Assembly (NCBI RefSeq): GCF_011305535.1 | Contig: NZ_CP049905.1 | Coordinates: forward strand, 2,118,001 to 2,182,000 | Length of the DNA stretch: 64,000 nucleotides | DNA from: Diaphorobacter sp. HDW4B | GTDB taxonomy: Bacteria > Pseudomonadota > Gammaproteobacteria > Burkholderiales > Burkholderiaceae_C | Direction of reading: 5' to 3' | Shown: one piece after another, positions 36,139-45,565 of the stretch | How positions within the stretch are numbered: the first letter of the stretch is position 1 | Layout: the number at the start of each line of letters is the position of its first letter | The notes under the pieces: generated by a model | Told to the model about the DNA's origin: nothing | The model's input: only the letters and a program-made list of their open reading frames with translations | The model's database searches: none | Made by a program: the position numbers and the translations under genes

Positions 36139-38388
36139 ATGCCACCACCAAACGACCTTCAACGCGTTCAACAACTGATCTCGCAAGGCAATGCATCAGC
36201 AGCACAGCAGACGGCACAGGCCTGGCTGGATGCGCTCGGCAGCGTCACGCAATGGAAGAACATGCGCGAGCGCGCTCGCGCCTTCAATCAGGCCTGGTAC
36301 GCGCTGGCGCTGGCACGCGAAGCCGCCGGTCAGCATGAAGCTGCCAGCACTGCGGTGAGCGAGGCGCATCAATACGACTCGCTGGTTTTCCAGCAACAGG
36401 CCGATCTGGTACGCATCGCCATCGCCGCGCGCGACTGGCCTCTGGCCGAGAGCATCGCGGACCACTTCGTGTCCCATCTGGAGCGCCACGGACTCAGCAG
36501 AATCGGCGAGCAGATCATCGCCAGGATCGAGCCCGTGGAGCAGCAATACGCCCCGTTCACCATGCTGATCAACGGCTACGAAGAACGCTACAAGGAGCGC
36601 TACGGCGAAGGCCCCGAAGGCGACGCGCGCATGGTCGCTGACTACGAGCGCCTGGCCATCGACGCCAACGAAATCCTGCTTGTGAAAGCCAGCAACGCGA
36701 CCGAATACGGCGACGACGAACTGGCCTTGAAGCTGTGGCAACAGGTGGACTGGCGCGCCTACCCACGCGCACGCAGCTTCGCGCAATACGCCATGCTCTG
36801 CCTGCGCCAGGGACTGCCCGTGCCCGACGTGTCGCAACTGTCATCACTGCGCGATCCCGAATGGCTCTACAACGCGGGCACCGACGTCGTCACGCCGCTG
36901 AGCGAAGACTCCTGGTACAAGAATCTCAGCAACTCGCGCGCACGTCCCTACTGGCAACTCGCCGCCGATCTCCTGCAACGGGGCTACGACCACTACATCG
37001 CATTCGAGGACCAAGGCGAGCGCAACGGATTCGCCACCGATCCGCATTTCTTCGCCATGCTGTGCAACAACTACGGCATCGCGCTCGGCAAGCTCGATCG
37101 CGAGAACGAAGCATGGCCAATCCACGAGCGCGGTTTTCACAGCTCGCCCTTCATCGAGAACGCGTTGAATGCCGCTTACGGCGCGCTGCAAAGTGGCGAT
37201 GCCGCAGCAGCACAACGTTGCGCCGAGCAGCTCCAGACCTTCGTGCAGGAATGCTTCAGCGAAGACGACATCGAATACGGATGCCGCGCACAATCCTACG
37301 TGCTGGCGGCAGCAGGTCTCAGCGAATCGCCTGACGAGTGGCTGCCCAAGCGCGAAGCGTTTCAGACAAAGTGGGCCAACAACCGCAAGCACGCGCGCTT
37401 CTGCAATTCGGACGAGCACCATTTCCCGGAAGACTGGCGGGTGCTCTTCCACAACAACGTCGGCGCACTCAACGACCAGTGGGAAGCCATGAAGCGCATG
37501 TTCGAGCGCCATCCAGACGACGCGCGACTGCTGCACCTCATGCTGCGCAATCGCCGCGACCACGGCGGTCGCAGTGCGCGCGAAAGCGGACTTGCGCTGG
37601 CCGACAAAGCCCGACAATTGCTGGAGCCACAACGCCACACTGCCGAAGGCGCGGCGCGCTGGTTCGAGGCACGTTACTCGCTGGCCTATCTGCGCTACCG
37701 AAGCTGGTTCTACGACGCCGATCTGGTCGGCCAGGAGTGGCTTCCGCAAGCACGCAAGGAGTTCGCGGAATGCATCGTCGACCGCGCCGCAGACAAGGTG
37801 CAAGGCGTGGACGCCATGCTCGACTACGGCATGTTGCTGGTGCGCGAAGACATCGACGCCGATGAAGGCATACGCTGGCTCAGCGAAGTGATCCAGACTC
37901 TCGAACCGCAACCCCGCGCACCCGCCGACGAAGACGAATGGCGACCAGACACAGCACCCGATCCCGCCCTCGCGCTGGCCTATGTCTACCGCGCACATGC
38001 CCTGTGCATGCAGGACCAGAACGACCGCGCCATCCCCGATCTGGATGCAGCCGCCGCGCTCAACCCGTGGCTTCCTGCGGTCTGGTACTGGCGAGCGACC
38101 ATCGAATCAGAAGCCGGCAATGCCGACGCCGCCATCCAATGGGCAACGCGCTTTGTGGAGTTCGACGGAATCAACCCACCCGACGACGAAGAACGCGCAA
38201 CGATGCTTTCCGCATTGGTTCAACTGCTGCACGCCACAGGACAGACCGAGCAGGCACGCGAGCGCCTGGATGAACTGGAGCAGTTGGATGACTCCCACGA
38301 CGACCTTTCTGAACTGCGCACGCTCTTCGAGCCCGCAGGAAAAAAGGGAAAGTCGCTCTGGTCCAAGGTGAAAGGCTGGCTGGGCTAA
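36139..38388 (+). CDS. Large TPR-like repeat protein, function unknown
   Basis: 749 residues with no signal peptide or membrane segment. The sequence is alpha-helical throughout, with Ala/Leu-rich helix pairs of TPR-like spacing. The clearest are near the N-terminus (WYALALAREAAGQHEAASTAVSEAHQYD) and the C-terminus (ALAYVYRAHALCMQDQNDRAIPDLDAAAALNPWLPAVWYWRATIESEAGNADAAIQWA). The middle has Trp/Tyr-rich segments. It ends with a basic GKKGKSLWSKVKGWLG tail that could contact membranes. A scaffold role is likely from the fold. It is monocistronic, between two terminators, and its neighbours give no functional clue. Confidence 0.7.
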   Translation: MPPPNDLQRVQQLISQGNASAAQQTAQAWLDALGSVTQWKNMRERARAFNQAWYALALAREAAGQHEAASTAVSEAHQYDSLVFQQQADLVRIAIAARDWPLAESIADHFVSHLERHGLSRIGEQIIARIEPVEQQYAPFTMLINGYEERYKERYGEGPEGDARMVADYERLAIDANEILLVKASNATEYGDDELALKLWQQVDWRAYPRARSFAQYAMLCLRQGLPVPDVSQLSSLRDPEWLYNAGTDVVTPLSEDSWYKNLSNSRARPYWQLAADLLQRGYDHYIAFEDQGERNGFATDPHFFAMLCNNYGIALGKLDRENEAWPIHERGFHSSPFIENALNAAYGALQSGDAAAAQRCAEQLQTFVQECFSEDDIEYGCRAQSYVLAAAGLSESPDEWLPKREAFQTKWANNRKHARFCNSDEHHFPEDWRVLFHNNVGALNDQWEAMKRMFERHPDDARLLHLMLRNRRDHGGRSARESGLALADKARQLLEPQRHTAEGAARWFEARYSLAYLRYRSWFYDADLVGQEWLPQARKEFAECIVDRAADKVQGVDAMLDYGMLLVREDIDADEGIRWLSEVIQTLEPQPRAPADEDEWRPDTAPDPALALAYVYRAHALCMQDQNDRAIPDLDAAAALNPWLPAVWYWRATIESEAGNADAAIQWATRFVEFDGINPPDDEERATMLSALVQLLHATGQTEQARERLDELEQLDDSHDDLSELRTLFEPAGKKGKSLWSKVKGWLG

Positions 38389-38412
38389 TTGCAAGGTACG
38401 CCCGGATGTGAC

Positions 38413-38447
38413 AAAGGCCGATCCTGCTTTCGTAGGATCGGCCTTTT
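38413..38447. terminator. Bidirectional terminator between the TPR gene and the MarR gene
   Basis: AAAGGCCGATCCT and AGGATCGGCCTTTT form a perfect 13-bp stem around an eight-base loop, with T-runs usable on both strands. It separates two convergent genes. Confidence 0.92.
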
Positions 38448-38475
38448 GCTTTGTTTTGCGTTGGCGTTTACGTTG

Positions 38476-38925
38476 TCATGCCTCGAACGCGCTCAGCTTC
38501 TTGAGTGCCGAGTCGATATAACGCTGCTCGGTGGCGGTGAGCGACTCTTCCAGCAACTGCTCGAAGCGCGCCACGTCGGCCTCGGCGTTTTTCAGCAGGG
38601 CGCGGCCTGCGTCGGTCAGGTGCAACTCCTGCATGCGGCGATCATCCTTGCTGGGCAGGCGCACGACGACTTCGCGTTGCACGAGCCGGTCGATGATGGG
38701 CACTACATTCGGGGGCGAGATTTCCAGCGCCAGGCCAAGCTGGCGCTGGTAGAGCCCGGGGTTGGCATCGATCAGTACCAGCGCCGAGAAGTCAGTGGTG
38801 CTCAGTTCGTGTGACGCGAGGCGCGACGTGAGCGCTCTGTGCACCTGCACCTTGGCGCGGGTGAGCCGAAATCCGAGAAACCGGGCTAGACGCGACTGAT
38901 CGATGTCGGAGTGAGAGGCGGGCAC
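38476..38925 (-). CDS. MarR-family transcriptional regulator (hydroxycinnamate cluster)
   Basis: 149 residues if started at GTG 38925. The MarR winged helix is clear: LSTTDFSALVLIDANPGLYQRQLGLALEISPPNVVPIIDRLVQREVVVRLPSKDDRRMQEL, with the DRR wing motif. MarR regulators of this kind (FerC of Sphingobium, HcaR of Acinetobacter, CouR) repress hydroxycinnamate genes and respond to the hydroxycinnamoyl-CoA thioester. It lies downstream of the acyl-CoA dehydrogenase gene on the same strand with a 126-base gap that could hold its own promoter. No ribosome site is obvious before GTG, so the start is uncertain. Confidence 0.82.
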   Translation of the reverse strand: MPASHSDIDQSRLARFLGFRLTRAKVQVHRALTSRLASHELSTTDFSALVLIDANPGLYQRQLGLALEISPPNVVPIIDRLVQREVVVRLPSKDDRRMQELHLTDAGRALLKNAEADVARFEQLLEESLTATEQRYIDSALKKLSAFEA

Positions 38926-39051
38926 GATGCGGTTCAGTGAAAGAAAAGGAGGGAGCGAGCGAGCGAATACGCAATTGAGTTTGAGAATAGCATAGCCACT
39001 TCTCCCCACGCACCGGCTCGCGCCCCTCCACCTTCCCACTTTTGCTCAGTC

Positions 39052-40815
39052 TCAACGGATGGCAGGAATCGCATGGCGCGCGGCCTGCACCTTGCGCAGC
39101 CAGTGCTCGGCATCCACCAGCACATGGTCGAAAAAGTACTGCGCACTGTCCCGTTTGCGCGCATGCACTTCGTCGTCCGCCACGCGTGCCGCACGGCACC
39201 AGGCGAAGGCCATGGCGATCGTGCCAACCAGCCGCAGATAGTCTTCAGCGGCGCGGGCTGGCAGTTCGGCATCGGCTTGTGCATCCTGCGCCAGCACCTG
39301 AGTCGCAATCTGCAGACGCTCGCTCCACTGCCCCAAGGCCTGTCCGAACGCTTGGGCAGCGGGGCATTGGGCTGCCAGCGCGGCTTCCTGCCTGAACACT
39401 TCCACGAGAGGCGCCAATCCATCGCCCCTGCCCGTCAGCACCTTGCGCTGCAAAAGATCGAGTGCCTGAATCTGGTTCGTGCCTTCGTAGATCATCGCGA
39501 TGCGGCTGTCGCGCACGATCTGCTCGATGCGGTATTCGTGCACATAACCGTAGCCGCCAAAGACCTGCAGCGCCTCGCTCGCCAGTTCAAAGCCGCGCTC
39601 GGTGAAGAACGATTTGATGACCGGCGTGAGCAGCGCCGCCAACGCCTGCTGGCTGGCGCGCTCCTGCGCATCGGGTGCATGTTCGGCCAGATCGAGCACA
39701 TGACCCGCCCAGTAGCCCAGCGCGCGCATGCCTTCGGTCCACACGCGCAGGTCCATGAGAATGCGGCGCATGGGCGCGTGGTGGATGATGGCGTCTGCCT
39801 TGCCTGTCGCACCCGCTGGCCGTGGCTGCGCGAGCATTTGCTGGCGTTCCTGCGCGTAGGCAAGCGCCAGTTGGTACGCCATCTCCGCATGGCCCAGTCC
39901 CTGCAGTCCCACATGCAGACGTGCCGAGTTCATCATGATGAACATGGCAGCCAGTCCACGATGCGGCTCACCGATCAGCCAGCCCTGCGCGTTCTCGAAA
40001 CGCATCGCGCAGGTCGCACTGCCTTTGATGCCCATCTTCCTTTCGATACCGTCGCAGAACACCGCGTTGGGCTCGAACGAACCGTCGCTTTGGGGAATCA
40101 GCTTGGGCACCAGAAACAGCGAAATGCCCTTGGTGCCGGGCGGCGCATCGGGCAGGCGCGCGAGCACCAGATGCACGTTGTTCTCGGTCAGATCCTGCTC
40201 GCCGCCGGAGATGAAAATCTTGTTGCCGTCAATGCGAAAACTGCCGTCGTCCTGCGGCTTCGCCTGCGCACGCAACAAACCAAGATCGCTGCCCGCTTGC
40301 GGCTCCGTCAGGCACATGGTGGCCAGCCAGTTACCGCTCACCAGATGCGGCAGATAGGTCGCCTTCAACGACTCGGATGCATGGGCATACAGGCACGCAT
40401 ACGCCCCATGCAGAATGCCCAGATACATCGCCCACGCATGGTTGCCCGAAACGATCATCTCGTTGAGCATGGCGTCGAGCAGTTGCGGCAGACCCTGCCC
40501 GCCAACCTCCGGATCGCAGGCCAGCGCGGTCCAGCCCGCTTCCGTGTAGGCCCGATAAGCCTCGCGAAAACCGTCGGGCGTGGTGACCTTGCCGCCTTCG
40601 AGCGTGCAGCCCTGCAGATCGCCCGCGCTGTTGATGGGCGAGAGCGTATCGGCGCAGAACAGCCCTGCCGCGTCGGCCACCATGCGCGCGGATTCGGCAT
40701 CGAGCGACTCGTAGCGGGCCATGCGCTTCCAGTCTTCGGGAGCGTCGATCCAACGCTCCATCACGAAAGCGATGTCGGCCAGCGGCGGTCGGTAGTGGGA
40801 GCCTCCCGAACTCAT
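39052..40815 (-). CDS. Acyl-CoA dehydrogenase, long (~590-residue) type
   Basis: 587 residues, the size of the DmdC/AcdA-like branch with an extra C-terminal helical domain. The motifs are MCLTEPQAGSDLG (FAD), KIFISGGEQDLTENNVHLVLAR and MIYEGTNQIQALDLLQRK, retaining the catalytic Glu (YEGT), unlike the dehydrogenase at 28769. In hydroxycinnamate clusters (HcaD-type) such enzymes convert dihydro-hydroxycinnamoyl-CoA to hydroxycinnamoyl-CoA, so saturated phenylpropanoids can enter the route. The start ATG 40815 overlaps the MFS stop by 4 bases. Other acyl-CoA substrates cannot be excluded. Confidence 0.85.
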   Translation of the reverse strand: MSSGGSHYRPPLADIAFVMERWIDAPEDWKRMARYESLDAESARMVADAAGLFCADTLSPINSAGDLQGCTLEGGKVTTPDGFREAYRAYTEAGWTALACDPEVGGQGLPQLLDAMLNEMIVSGNHAWAMYLGILHGAYACLYAHASESLKATYLPHLVSGNWLATMCLTEPQAGSDLGLLRAQAKPQDDGSFRIDGNKIFISGGEQDLTENNVHLVLARLPDAPPGTKGISLFLVPKLIPQSDGSFEPNAVFCDGIERKMGIKGSATCAMRFENAQGWLIGEPHRGLAAMFIMMNSARLHVGLQGLGHAEMAYQLALAYAQERQQMLAQPRPAGATGKADAIIHHAPMRRILMDLRVWTEGMRALGYWAGHVLDLAEHAPDAQERASQQALAALLTPVIKSFFTERGFELASEALQVFGGYGYVHEYRIEQIVRDSRIAMIYEGTNQIQALDLLQRKVLTGRGDGLAPLVEVFRQEAALAAQCPAAQAFGQALGQWSERLQIATQVLAQDAQADAELPARAAEDYLRLVGTIAMAFAWCRAARVADDEVHARKRDSAQYFFDHVLVDAEHWLRKVQAARHAIPAIR

Positions 40816-42197
40816 GCGGACTCCTTCGCGGCGCGCTGCACCTCGGCCACCAGCTTGCGATACGGACCGATGGCGGACGCCAGACAGATCACCCCGAAGG
40901 TGGCCGCCATGGCGCACACCAGCCCGAGCGACATGCCGACTTTCTTCTCGTCATGAAAGACGAAATCGGTGAAGAATGCAACAAGAAACGGGCCGCAGCC
41001 AAGGCCAATCAGATTGACGAGCAAAAGATAGATCGACGTGACCTGACCGCGTAGTTGATTGGGCGTGATGGACTGCAGAATCGGCGGCGCGAGCGCGACC
41101 GGCATACCGAGGAAAAACGTCGTGATCGCCACCGCCACCAACGCCACCGTGGGCGAGCTGGCGAATGCAAGCGCCAGCCCCGTGCCGATGAGCACCAGCG
41201 TGGCGCACAGCGACAGCGCCACCGAACCCACCAGCTTGCCGCGACCCGTCAGCCAGTCCGCAAGCAGACCGCCGATCAGCATGCCGCCGATGCCGAAGGT
41301 CAGAATGATCAGGCCATAAGCGGGACCGATCTCACCGGGCGTCCAGCCCCATTGGCGGATGAAGGTGGCTGGCAACCACGCCGTGATGCTGAACGTCACC
41401 ATCCCCGTCATGCCCGGCGCAAGCAGCAGCGGCAGATAGGCACGGATGTTCTTGAACACATAGGAAAAGCCAGGCGCAGGCACGCTGGGAGTGGCCACGG
41501 TGTTGCCGGATGCCTTCGGCTTGATCAGCGCGGTGACGCCACGACGCAGCGGCTCACGCACGGTGTACATGAGCAGCAGCGCGGGAATGCCGGGCAGCGC
41601 CACATAGATGAACGCGGCCTGCCAAGGCTTGAAGCTGCCGAGCAGTGGAATCACCACCTCGCTGCCCTGACTCGCTGCCTGAATCACCAGACCGCCGACG
41701 ATGAACGCCGTCGCCGAGCCGATGTACACGCCCGAGGTGTAGATGCTCATCGCACGCGCGCGGCGTTCGGGTGGAAAGTAGTCCGCCAGAATCGAGTACG
41801 CAGCAGGCGACAACGCGGCCTCGCCCACACCGACCAGCATGCGCGCGATGAACAGCGAAACAAAGCCCGTGACGTAGCCTCCCGCGCCGGTGGCCAGCAC
41901 CCAGATCAGCATGCCGATGATGATGAGGTTGCGACGGTTCCAGCGGTCCGCGACACGTCCGAGGAAGATGCCGATCAGCGTGTAGAAGATCGCGAATGCA
42001 AAGCCGTGCAGGATGCTGAATTCCCAGTCGGCCAGCGACAGATCCTTCTTGATCGGCTGCACCAGCAGTCCCAGAATCTGGCGGTCCACGAACGACAGCG
42101 TGTACGCGAACAGCAGCACGCAGGTGACGTAGTAGGCGTAGCCCAGGCCCTTGGGTTCCTTGGGCACGGATACGGAGTTGGTCTGCACATAACTCAT
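40812..42197 (-). CDS. MFS transporter, aromatic-acid type
   Basis: 461 residues, twelve predicted helices. The MFS signatures are YTLSFVDRQILGLLVQPIKKDLSL near the N-terminus (close to the sugar/aromatic acid FxDR pattern), the loop 2-3 motif GRVADRWNRRNLI, and SPAAYSILADYFPPERRARAMSIY. The subgroup resembles spinster-like and aromatic-acid proton symporters. Its position between the dehydrogenase and the CoA synthetase suggests uptake of hydroxycinnamates, like HcaK, but specificity is inferred. It overlaps its downstream neighbour by 4 bases and its upstream neighbour by 4 bases. Confidence 0.85.
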   Translation of the reverse strand: MSYVQTNSVSVPKEPKGLGYAYYVTCVLLFAYTLSFVDRQILGLLVQPIKKDLSLADWEFSILHGFAFAIFYTLIGIFLGRVADRWNRRNLIIIGMLIWVLATGAGGYVTGFVSLFIARMLVGVGEAALSPAAYSILADYFPPERRARAMSIYTSGVYIGSATAFIVGGLVIQAASQGSEVVIPLLGSFKPWQAAFIYVALPGIPALLLMYTVREPLRRGVTALIKPKASGNTVATPSVPAPGFSYVFKNIRAYLPLLLAPGMTGMVTFSITAWLPATFIRQWGWTPGEIGPAYGLIILTFGIGGMLIGGLLADWLTGRGKLVGSVALSLCATLVLIGTGLALAFASSPTVALVAVAITTFFLGMPVALAPPILQSITPNQLRGQVTSIYLLLVNLIGLGCGPFLVAFFTDFVFHDEKKVGMSLGLVCAMAATFGVICLASAIGPYRKLVAEVQRAAKESA

Positions 42198-44347
42198 GAC
42201 GATGCACCTCCCGTTGCGGTGTCGATCAGCATCAGCGCATCCAGCGCCACCGCGCCCTTGCCTTGCGGGTAGACGACGACCGGGTTCAGATCGATTTCAC
42301 GCAACGCAGGCGTGCCGCGCAACACCTGACCCACGCGGGCGATCAGCTCGGCCACGGCCTGCAGATCCAGCTCGGGCGCGCCACGGAAACCATGGAACAG
42401 CGCCGCGCTCTGGAGCTGATCGAGTTCCGCAAGAATCTCCGGCACCGTCAGATCGGCATCGAGCAGACGCACGTCCTTGATGACTTCCGCCGTCACACCG
42501 CCGAGGCCCGCGAGAATCACCGGACCCCATTCGGGATCGGTCTTCGCGCCGATGATCATCTCCAGACCGCGCTGGCCCATGGCCTCGATCAGAATGCCGT
42601 CGAGCACGATGCTCGCGTCGTAGGCACGAACGTTGTCGTGCACGCGTTGCCACGCAGCGCGCAACGCCTCGTCATCGGCCACGCCGAGAATCACGCCGCC
42701 CGCTTCGCTCTTGTGGCTCAACTGCTCGGACTGCGCCTTCAGCGCCACCGGGTAGCCCAGCGCCTTCGCTGCCTTCACCGCATCGTCCACATTCACAGCG
42801 AATGCGCCTGCAGAAAACGGAACGCCCACTTGCTTGAGCAGCGCCTTGGATTCGTACTCAGGCACCACGGTGCGCCCGGCAGGCAGCGGCAAACGAATCG
42901 GCAGCGCGTTGCTGGCATCGAAGCTGCGCGTGGCAAAGTCGTTGATGCGCTTGACCGCGCGGAATGCACGCTCGGTGCTTGGGAAGTACGGAACACCCAA
43001 CTCGCGCATTTCGGCGATGAAGGACGCGGGCACATCCGCGCCTTGATCGAGCCCCGCCACGATGACCGACTTGCGTGGCTTCAACTCACGCACCGCACGC
43101 AGCACGGGCGGCATCTTGATGCCGCAGGTGACGGGGTCACCCTGGATCAGGCAGACGATGACGGTCGAGCAACGGTCATCTTCGAAAAGCGCCTGCAGCA
43201 CGCGGAAATAGAGGTCTGGCTCGACCAGCCCTTGCGCGGTCAAGTCCAGCGGATTGCTCACCGCGACGAACGCAGGCATGGCCTTGCGCAATGCGGGCGC
43301 GTTGGTTTCGTTGAGTTCCGGCAGCACGATACCAAGGTCTTCCGCGATGTCCAGACTCAACGCCTTGTACGCGCCCGACTCGCCCAGAATCGCCACGCCC
43401 GGCGCAGGCAGATGCGCGCAGCGCACGGCGATCTCGGCCATATCGCCGAGTTCTTCGAGCGTCTCGGCAAACATCGCTCCGGCGCGCTTCATCTTGGTGA
43501 GCATGATGGAGTGGTCGCCCGCCATCGCCCCTGTGTGCGTGGCCGCCGATTCGCGCGCCGCGCTGCTCTTGCCGGGATGCAGCAGCACCACATGTTTGCC
43601 GAGCGACCGGGCACGTCGCACCGACGCCAGAATGCGCTGTGGATGGCGGAAATGCTCGACCACCATCGCGATCACGCGCGTGTGCGGATCTTCGAGCAGA
43701 AACTCCACATAGTCCTCGGCATGGCTGGCCGCCTCGTTGCCGGTGGAGACCGCATACGACAACGGCAGCTCGCGGCTTGCGAGCGTGGTGCACAGCACCG
43801 TCATCATCGCGCCGCTTTGCGAGACCACGCCGATCGATGGTCGCGTCGTCACCTGGGCGTTGGACTTCGCCGCCATGTTGACCTCCACAAAGGTCAGCGG
43901 CACGCGGTCCAGATAGTTGATGCAACCCAGGCAGTTCGGCCCCTCGATCACCATGCCATGCTGGCGCGCGATCTCGGCCATCTCGTGCTGCTGCGCGAGG
44001 CCCTCTTCGCCCGCTTCGGCAAAGCCTGCGGAGAAGATCACCACCGCGCCGACCTTGCGCGCAGCCAGGGCGCGCACGTTCTCCAGCACCGCCGATTGCG
44101 GAATCGCGAGCACCGCCACGTCCACACCTTGCGGCAATTGATCGACCGATGCCAGACACGCGCGGCCGTTGATCTCGGCGCGCTTGGGATTGATCAGGTG
44201 GATGTCACCCGCAAACCCGTTGCGCTCCAGATTGCCCAGCAATGACGCGCCCAGCGCCCCCGGCGTGGCCGATGCGCCGACGATGGCGACCGAACGCGGC
44301 CGCAACAAGCGACCGATGTCGGCACTCATCTCTGTTTTTTTCTGCAT
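42194..44347 (-). CDS. ADP-forming acyl-CoA synthetase, feruloyl-CoA synthetase (FerA-like) candidate
   Basis: 717 residues in one chain: a CoA-binding Rossmann domain (about 15-140, RSVAIVGASATPGALG), a succinyl-CoA-ligase-like domain holding the probable phospho-His loop ATHTGAMAGDHS, and a C-terminal ATP-grasp domain (EYESKALLKQVGVPFSAG...YPVALKAQSEQLSHKSEAGGVILGV). This is the nucleoside-diphosphate-forming type, not the AMP-forming ANL type. FerA of Sphingobium SYK-6 is the known ferulate enzyme of this class and is also encoded beside its hydratase/lyase. ATG 44347 or GTG 44356 could be the start; the GGGGGAGGAG ribosome site fits both. It makes ferulate, coumarate or caffeate CoA esters by inference. 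Confidence 0.82.
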   Translation of the reverse strand: MQKKTEMSADIGRLLRPRSVAIVGASATPGALGASLLGNLERNGFAGDIHLINPKRAEINGRACLASVDQLPQGVDVAVLAIPQSAVLENVRALAARKVGAVVIFSAGFAEAGEEGLAQQHEMAEIARQHGMVIEGPNCLGCINYLDRVPLTFVEVNMAAKSNAQVTTRPSIGVVSQSGAMMTVLCTTLASRELPLSYAVSTGNEAASHAEDYVEFLLEDPHTRVIAMVVEHFRHPQRILASVRRARSLGKHVVLLHPGKSSAARESAATHTGAMAGDHSIMLTKMKRAGAMFAETLEELGDMAEIAVRCAHLPAPGVAILGESGAYKALSLDIAEDLGIVLPELNETNAPALRKAMPAFVAVSNPLDLTAQGLVEPDLYFRVLQALFEDDRCSTVIVCLIQGDPVTCGIKMPPVLRAVRELKPRKSVIVAGLDQGADVPASFIAEMRELGVPYFPSTERAFRAVKRINDFATRSFDASNALPIRLPLPAGRTVVPEYESKALLKQVGVPFSAGAFAVNVDDAVKAAKALGYPVALKAQSEQLSHKSEAGGVILGVADDEALRAAWQRVHDNVRAYDASIVLDGILIEAMGQRGLEMIIGAKTDPEWGPVILAGLGGVTAEVIKDVRLLDADLTVPEILAELDQLQSAALFHGFRGAPELDLQAVAELIARVGQVLRGTPALREIDLNPVVVYPQGKGAVALDALMLIDTATGGASS

Positions 44348-44450
44348 TGTTTTCACGCTGCTCCTCCCCCGACTGGATGGTCCATGGATGTATTCCTGAA
44401 ACGCGAGCGGCCCCAGACGCACTGCCCGCGATCCGCGCAAAGCGCAGGGC

Positions 44451-45296
44451 TCAAGCCTTCTTCTGCTTGGAGAGGTCGTACTCGCCCAGACCCGGCTTGT
44501 AGGTCTTCTCGTCGATGAACTGGCGCAGGCCTTCCTTGCGGCCTTCGTTGTCGTAGCTGTTGGCGGCTTCCTGCGCACGCACGAGGAAATCTTCCGCGTT
44601 GTCGTACGTCATCTCGCGCACGCGGCGGATCGCATCCTTGGTCGCCTTGAGCGCCACGGGGTTCTTCTTGAGCAGGCTTTCGGCCACCGCCGTCACGCGC
44701 GCCTTGAGCTGATCGGCAGGCAGCGCCTCGTTGACCAGACCCCACTCCGCAGCGGTCTTGCCGTCGATGTTCTCACCCAGCATCGCGTGGTACATCGCGC
44801 GGCGGAAATTGAGCAGCTCGACCGCCACCTTCGATGCACCGCCGCCCGGCAGAATGCCCCAGTTGATTTCGGAGAGACCGAACTTCGCCTCTTCGGATGC
44901 GAACGCCAGATCGCACGAGAACAGCGGGCCGTAGCCACCGCCAAAGCACCAGCCGTTGATCATCGCGATCGTCGGCTTCTGGAACCAGCGCAGACGACGC
45001 CACCAGCCGTAGCTCTCGCGCTGCGCCTTGCGCGAGCCACCCAGGCCCTGCACTTCGGTCTCGCGGAAATACTCCTTCAGGTCCATGCCTGCGGTCCACG
45101 ACGTGCCTTCGCCGGTGAGCACGACCACGCCCACGTCGTCGCGGAATTCGAGATCGTCGAGCACGCGCATCATCTGGCGATTGAGCGCCGGGCTCATCGC
45201 GTTGCGCTTCTCGGGGCGATTGAACTTCACCCACGCGATGCGGTTCTCAACGGTGCAGGCAACGGTTTGTTCTTCGTTCGATGCAGTGGTGGTCAT
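44451..45296 (-). CDS. p-Hydroxycinnamoyl-CoA hydratase/lyase (feruloyl-CoA hydratase/lyase)
   Basis: 281 residues of the crotonase fold. NRPEKRNAMSPALNRQMM and SWTAGMDLKEYFRETE are the patterns of hydroxycinnamoyl-CoA hydratase-lyase, followed by the oxyanion region NGWCFGGGYGPLFSCDL and the catalytic Glu E143 in FGLSEINWGILP. It hydrates feruloyl-, coumaroyl- or caffeoyl-CoA and cleaves it by retro-aldol to an aromatic aldehyde and acetyl-CoA. The start ATG 45296 has an AGGGAG ribosome site. It is the first gene of the minus-strand operon and is divergent from the aldehyde dehydrogenase that consumes its product. GGGYGP replaces the GGGFSP I recall from the Pseudomonas enzyme. Confidence 0.9.
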   Translation of the reverse strand: MTTTASNEEQTVACTVENRIAWVKFNRPEKRNAMSPALNRQMMRVLDDLEFRDDVGVVVLTGEGTSWTAGMDLKEYFRETEVQGLGGSRKAQRESYGWWRRLRWFQKPTIAMINGWCFGGGYGPLFSCDLAFASEEAKFGLSEINWGILPGGGASKVAVELLNFRRAMYHAMLGENIDGKTAAEWGLVNEALPADQLKARVTAVAESLLKKNPVALKATKDAIRRVREMTYDNAEDFLVRAQEAANSYDNEGRKEGLRQFIDEKTYKPGLGEYDLSKQKKA

Positions 45297-45409
45297 GTGG
45301 ACTCCCTGAGTGAAAAGATGCTTGAAAGCAGTTGAAATGCAACGCCGGAGAACCCGTGCATCGAGGGTTTCATGCCCACTACGCGAAATCCCTAGCGTCG
45401 CCATAAGTC

Positions 45410-45440
45410 GTTATGTTAGATAATCGATATGAGACATAAC
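45410..45440. promoter_or_regulatory. Candidate MarR operator in the hydratase/lyase - vdh divergent promoter
   Basis: GTTATGT (45410-45416) and ACATAAC (45434-45440) form a perfect 7-base inverted repeat around an AT-rich centre containing ATCGAT. It lies in the 269-base divergent gap in a locally AT-rich tract, the expected place for promoters of both transcripts and for repression by the clustered MarR protein. Confidence 0.6.
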
Positions 45441-45565
45441 AATATGGTGCTTTCCCTAGTCCCGAACTTCACGATAAAGAGATATCCGCGCAGGAGGCAC
45501 CTGCCGCGCACACCGTTGCGCAGTCTTGTTCACCAACGTTCTTCAATCCTCTCGGGAGACCTTTC

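Noticed and set aside
42263-44245. 660-codon plus-strand frame opposite the acyl-CoA synthetase gene
   Set aside because: It has shadow composition with no recognisable domain; the minus strand carries the CoA-ligase domains.
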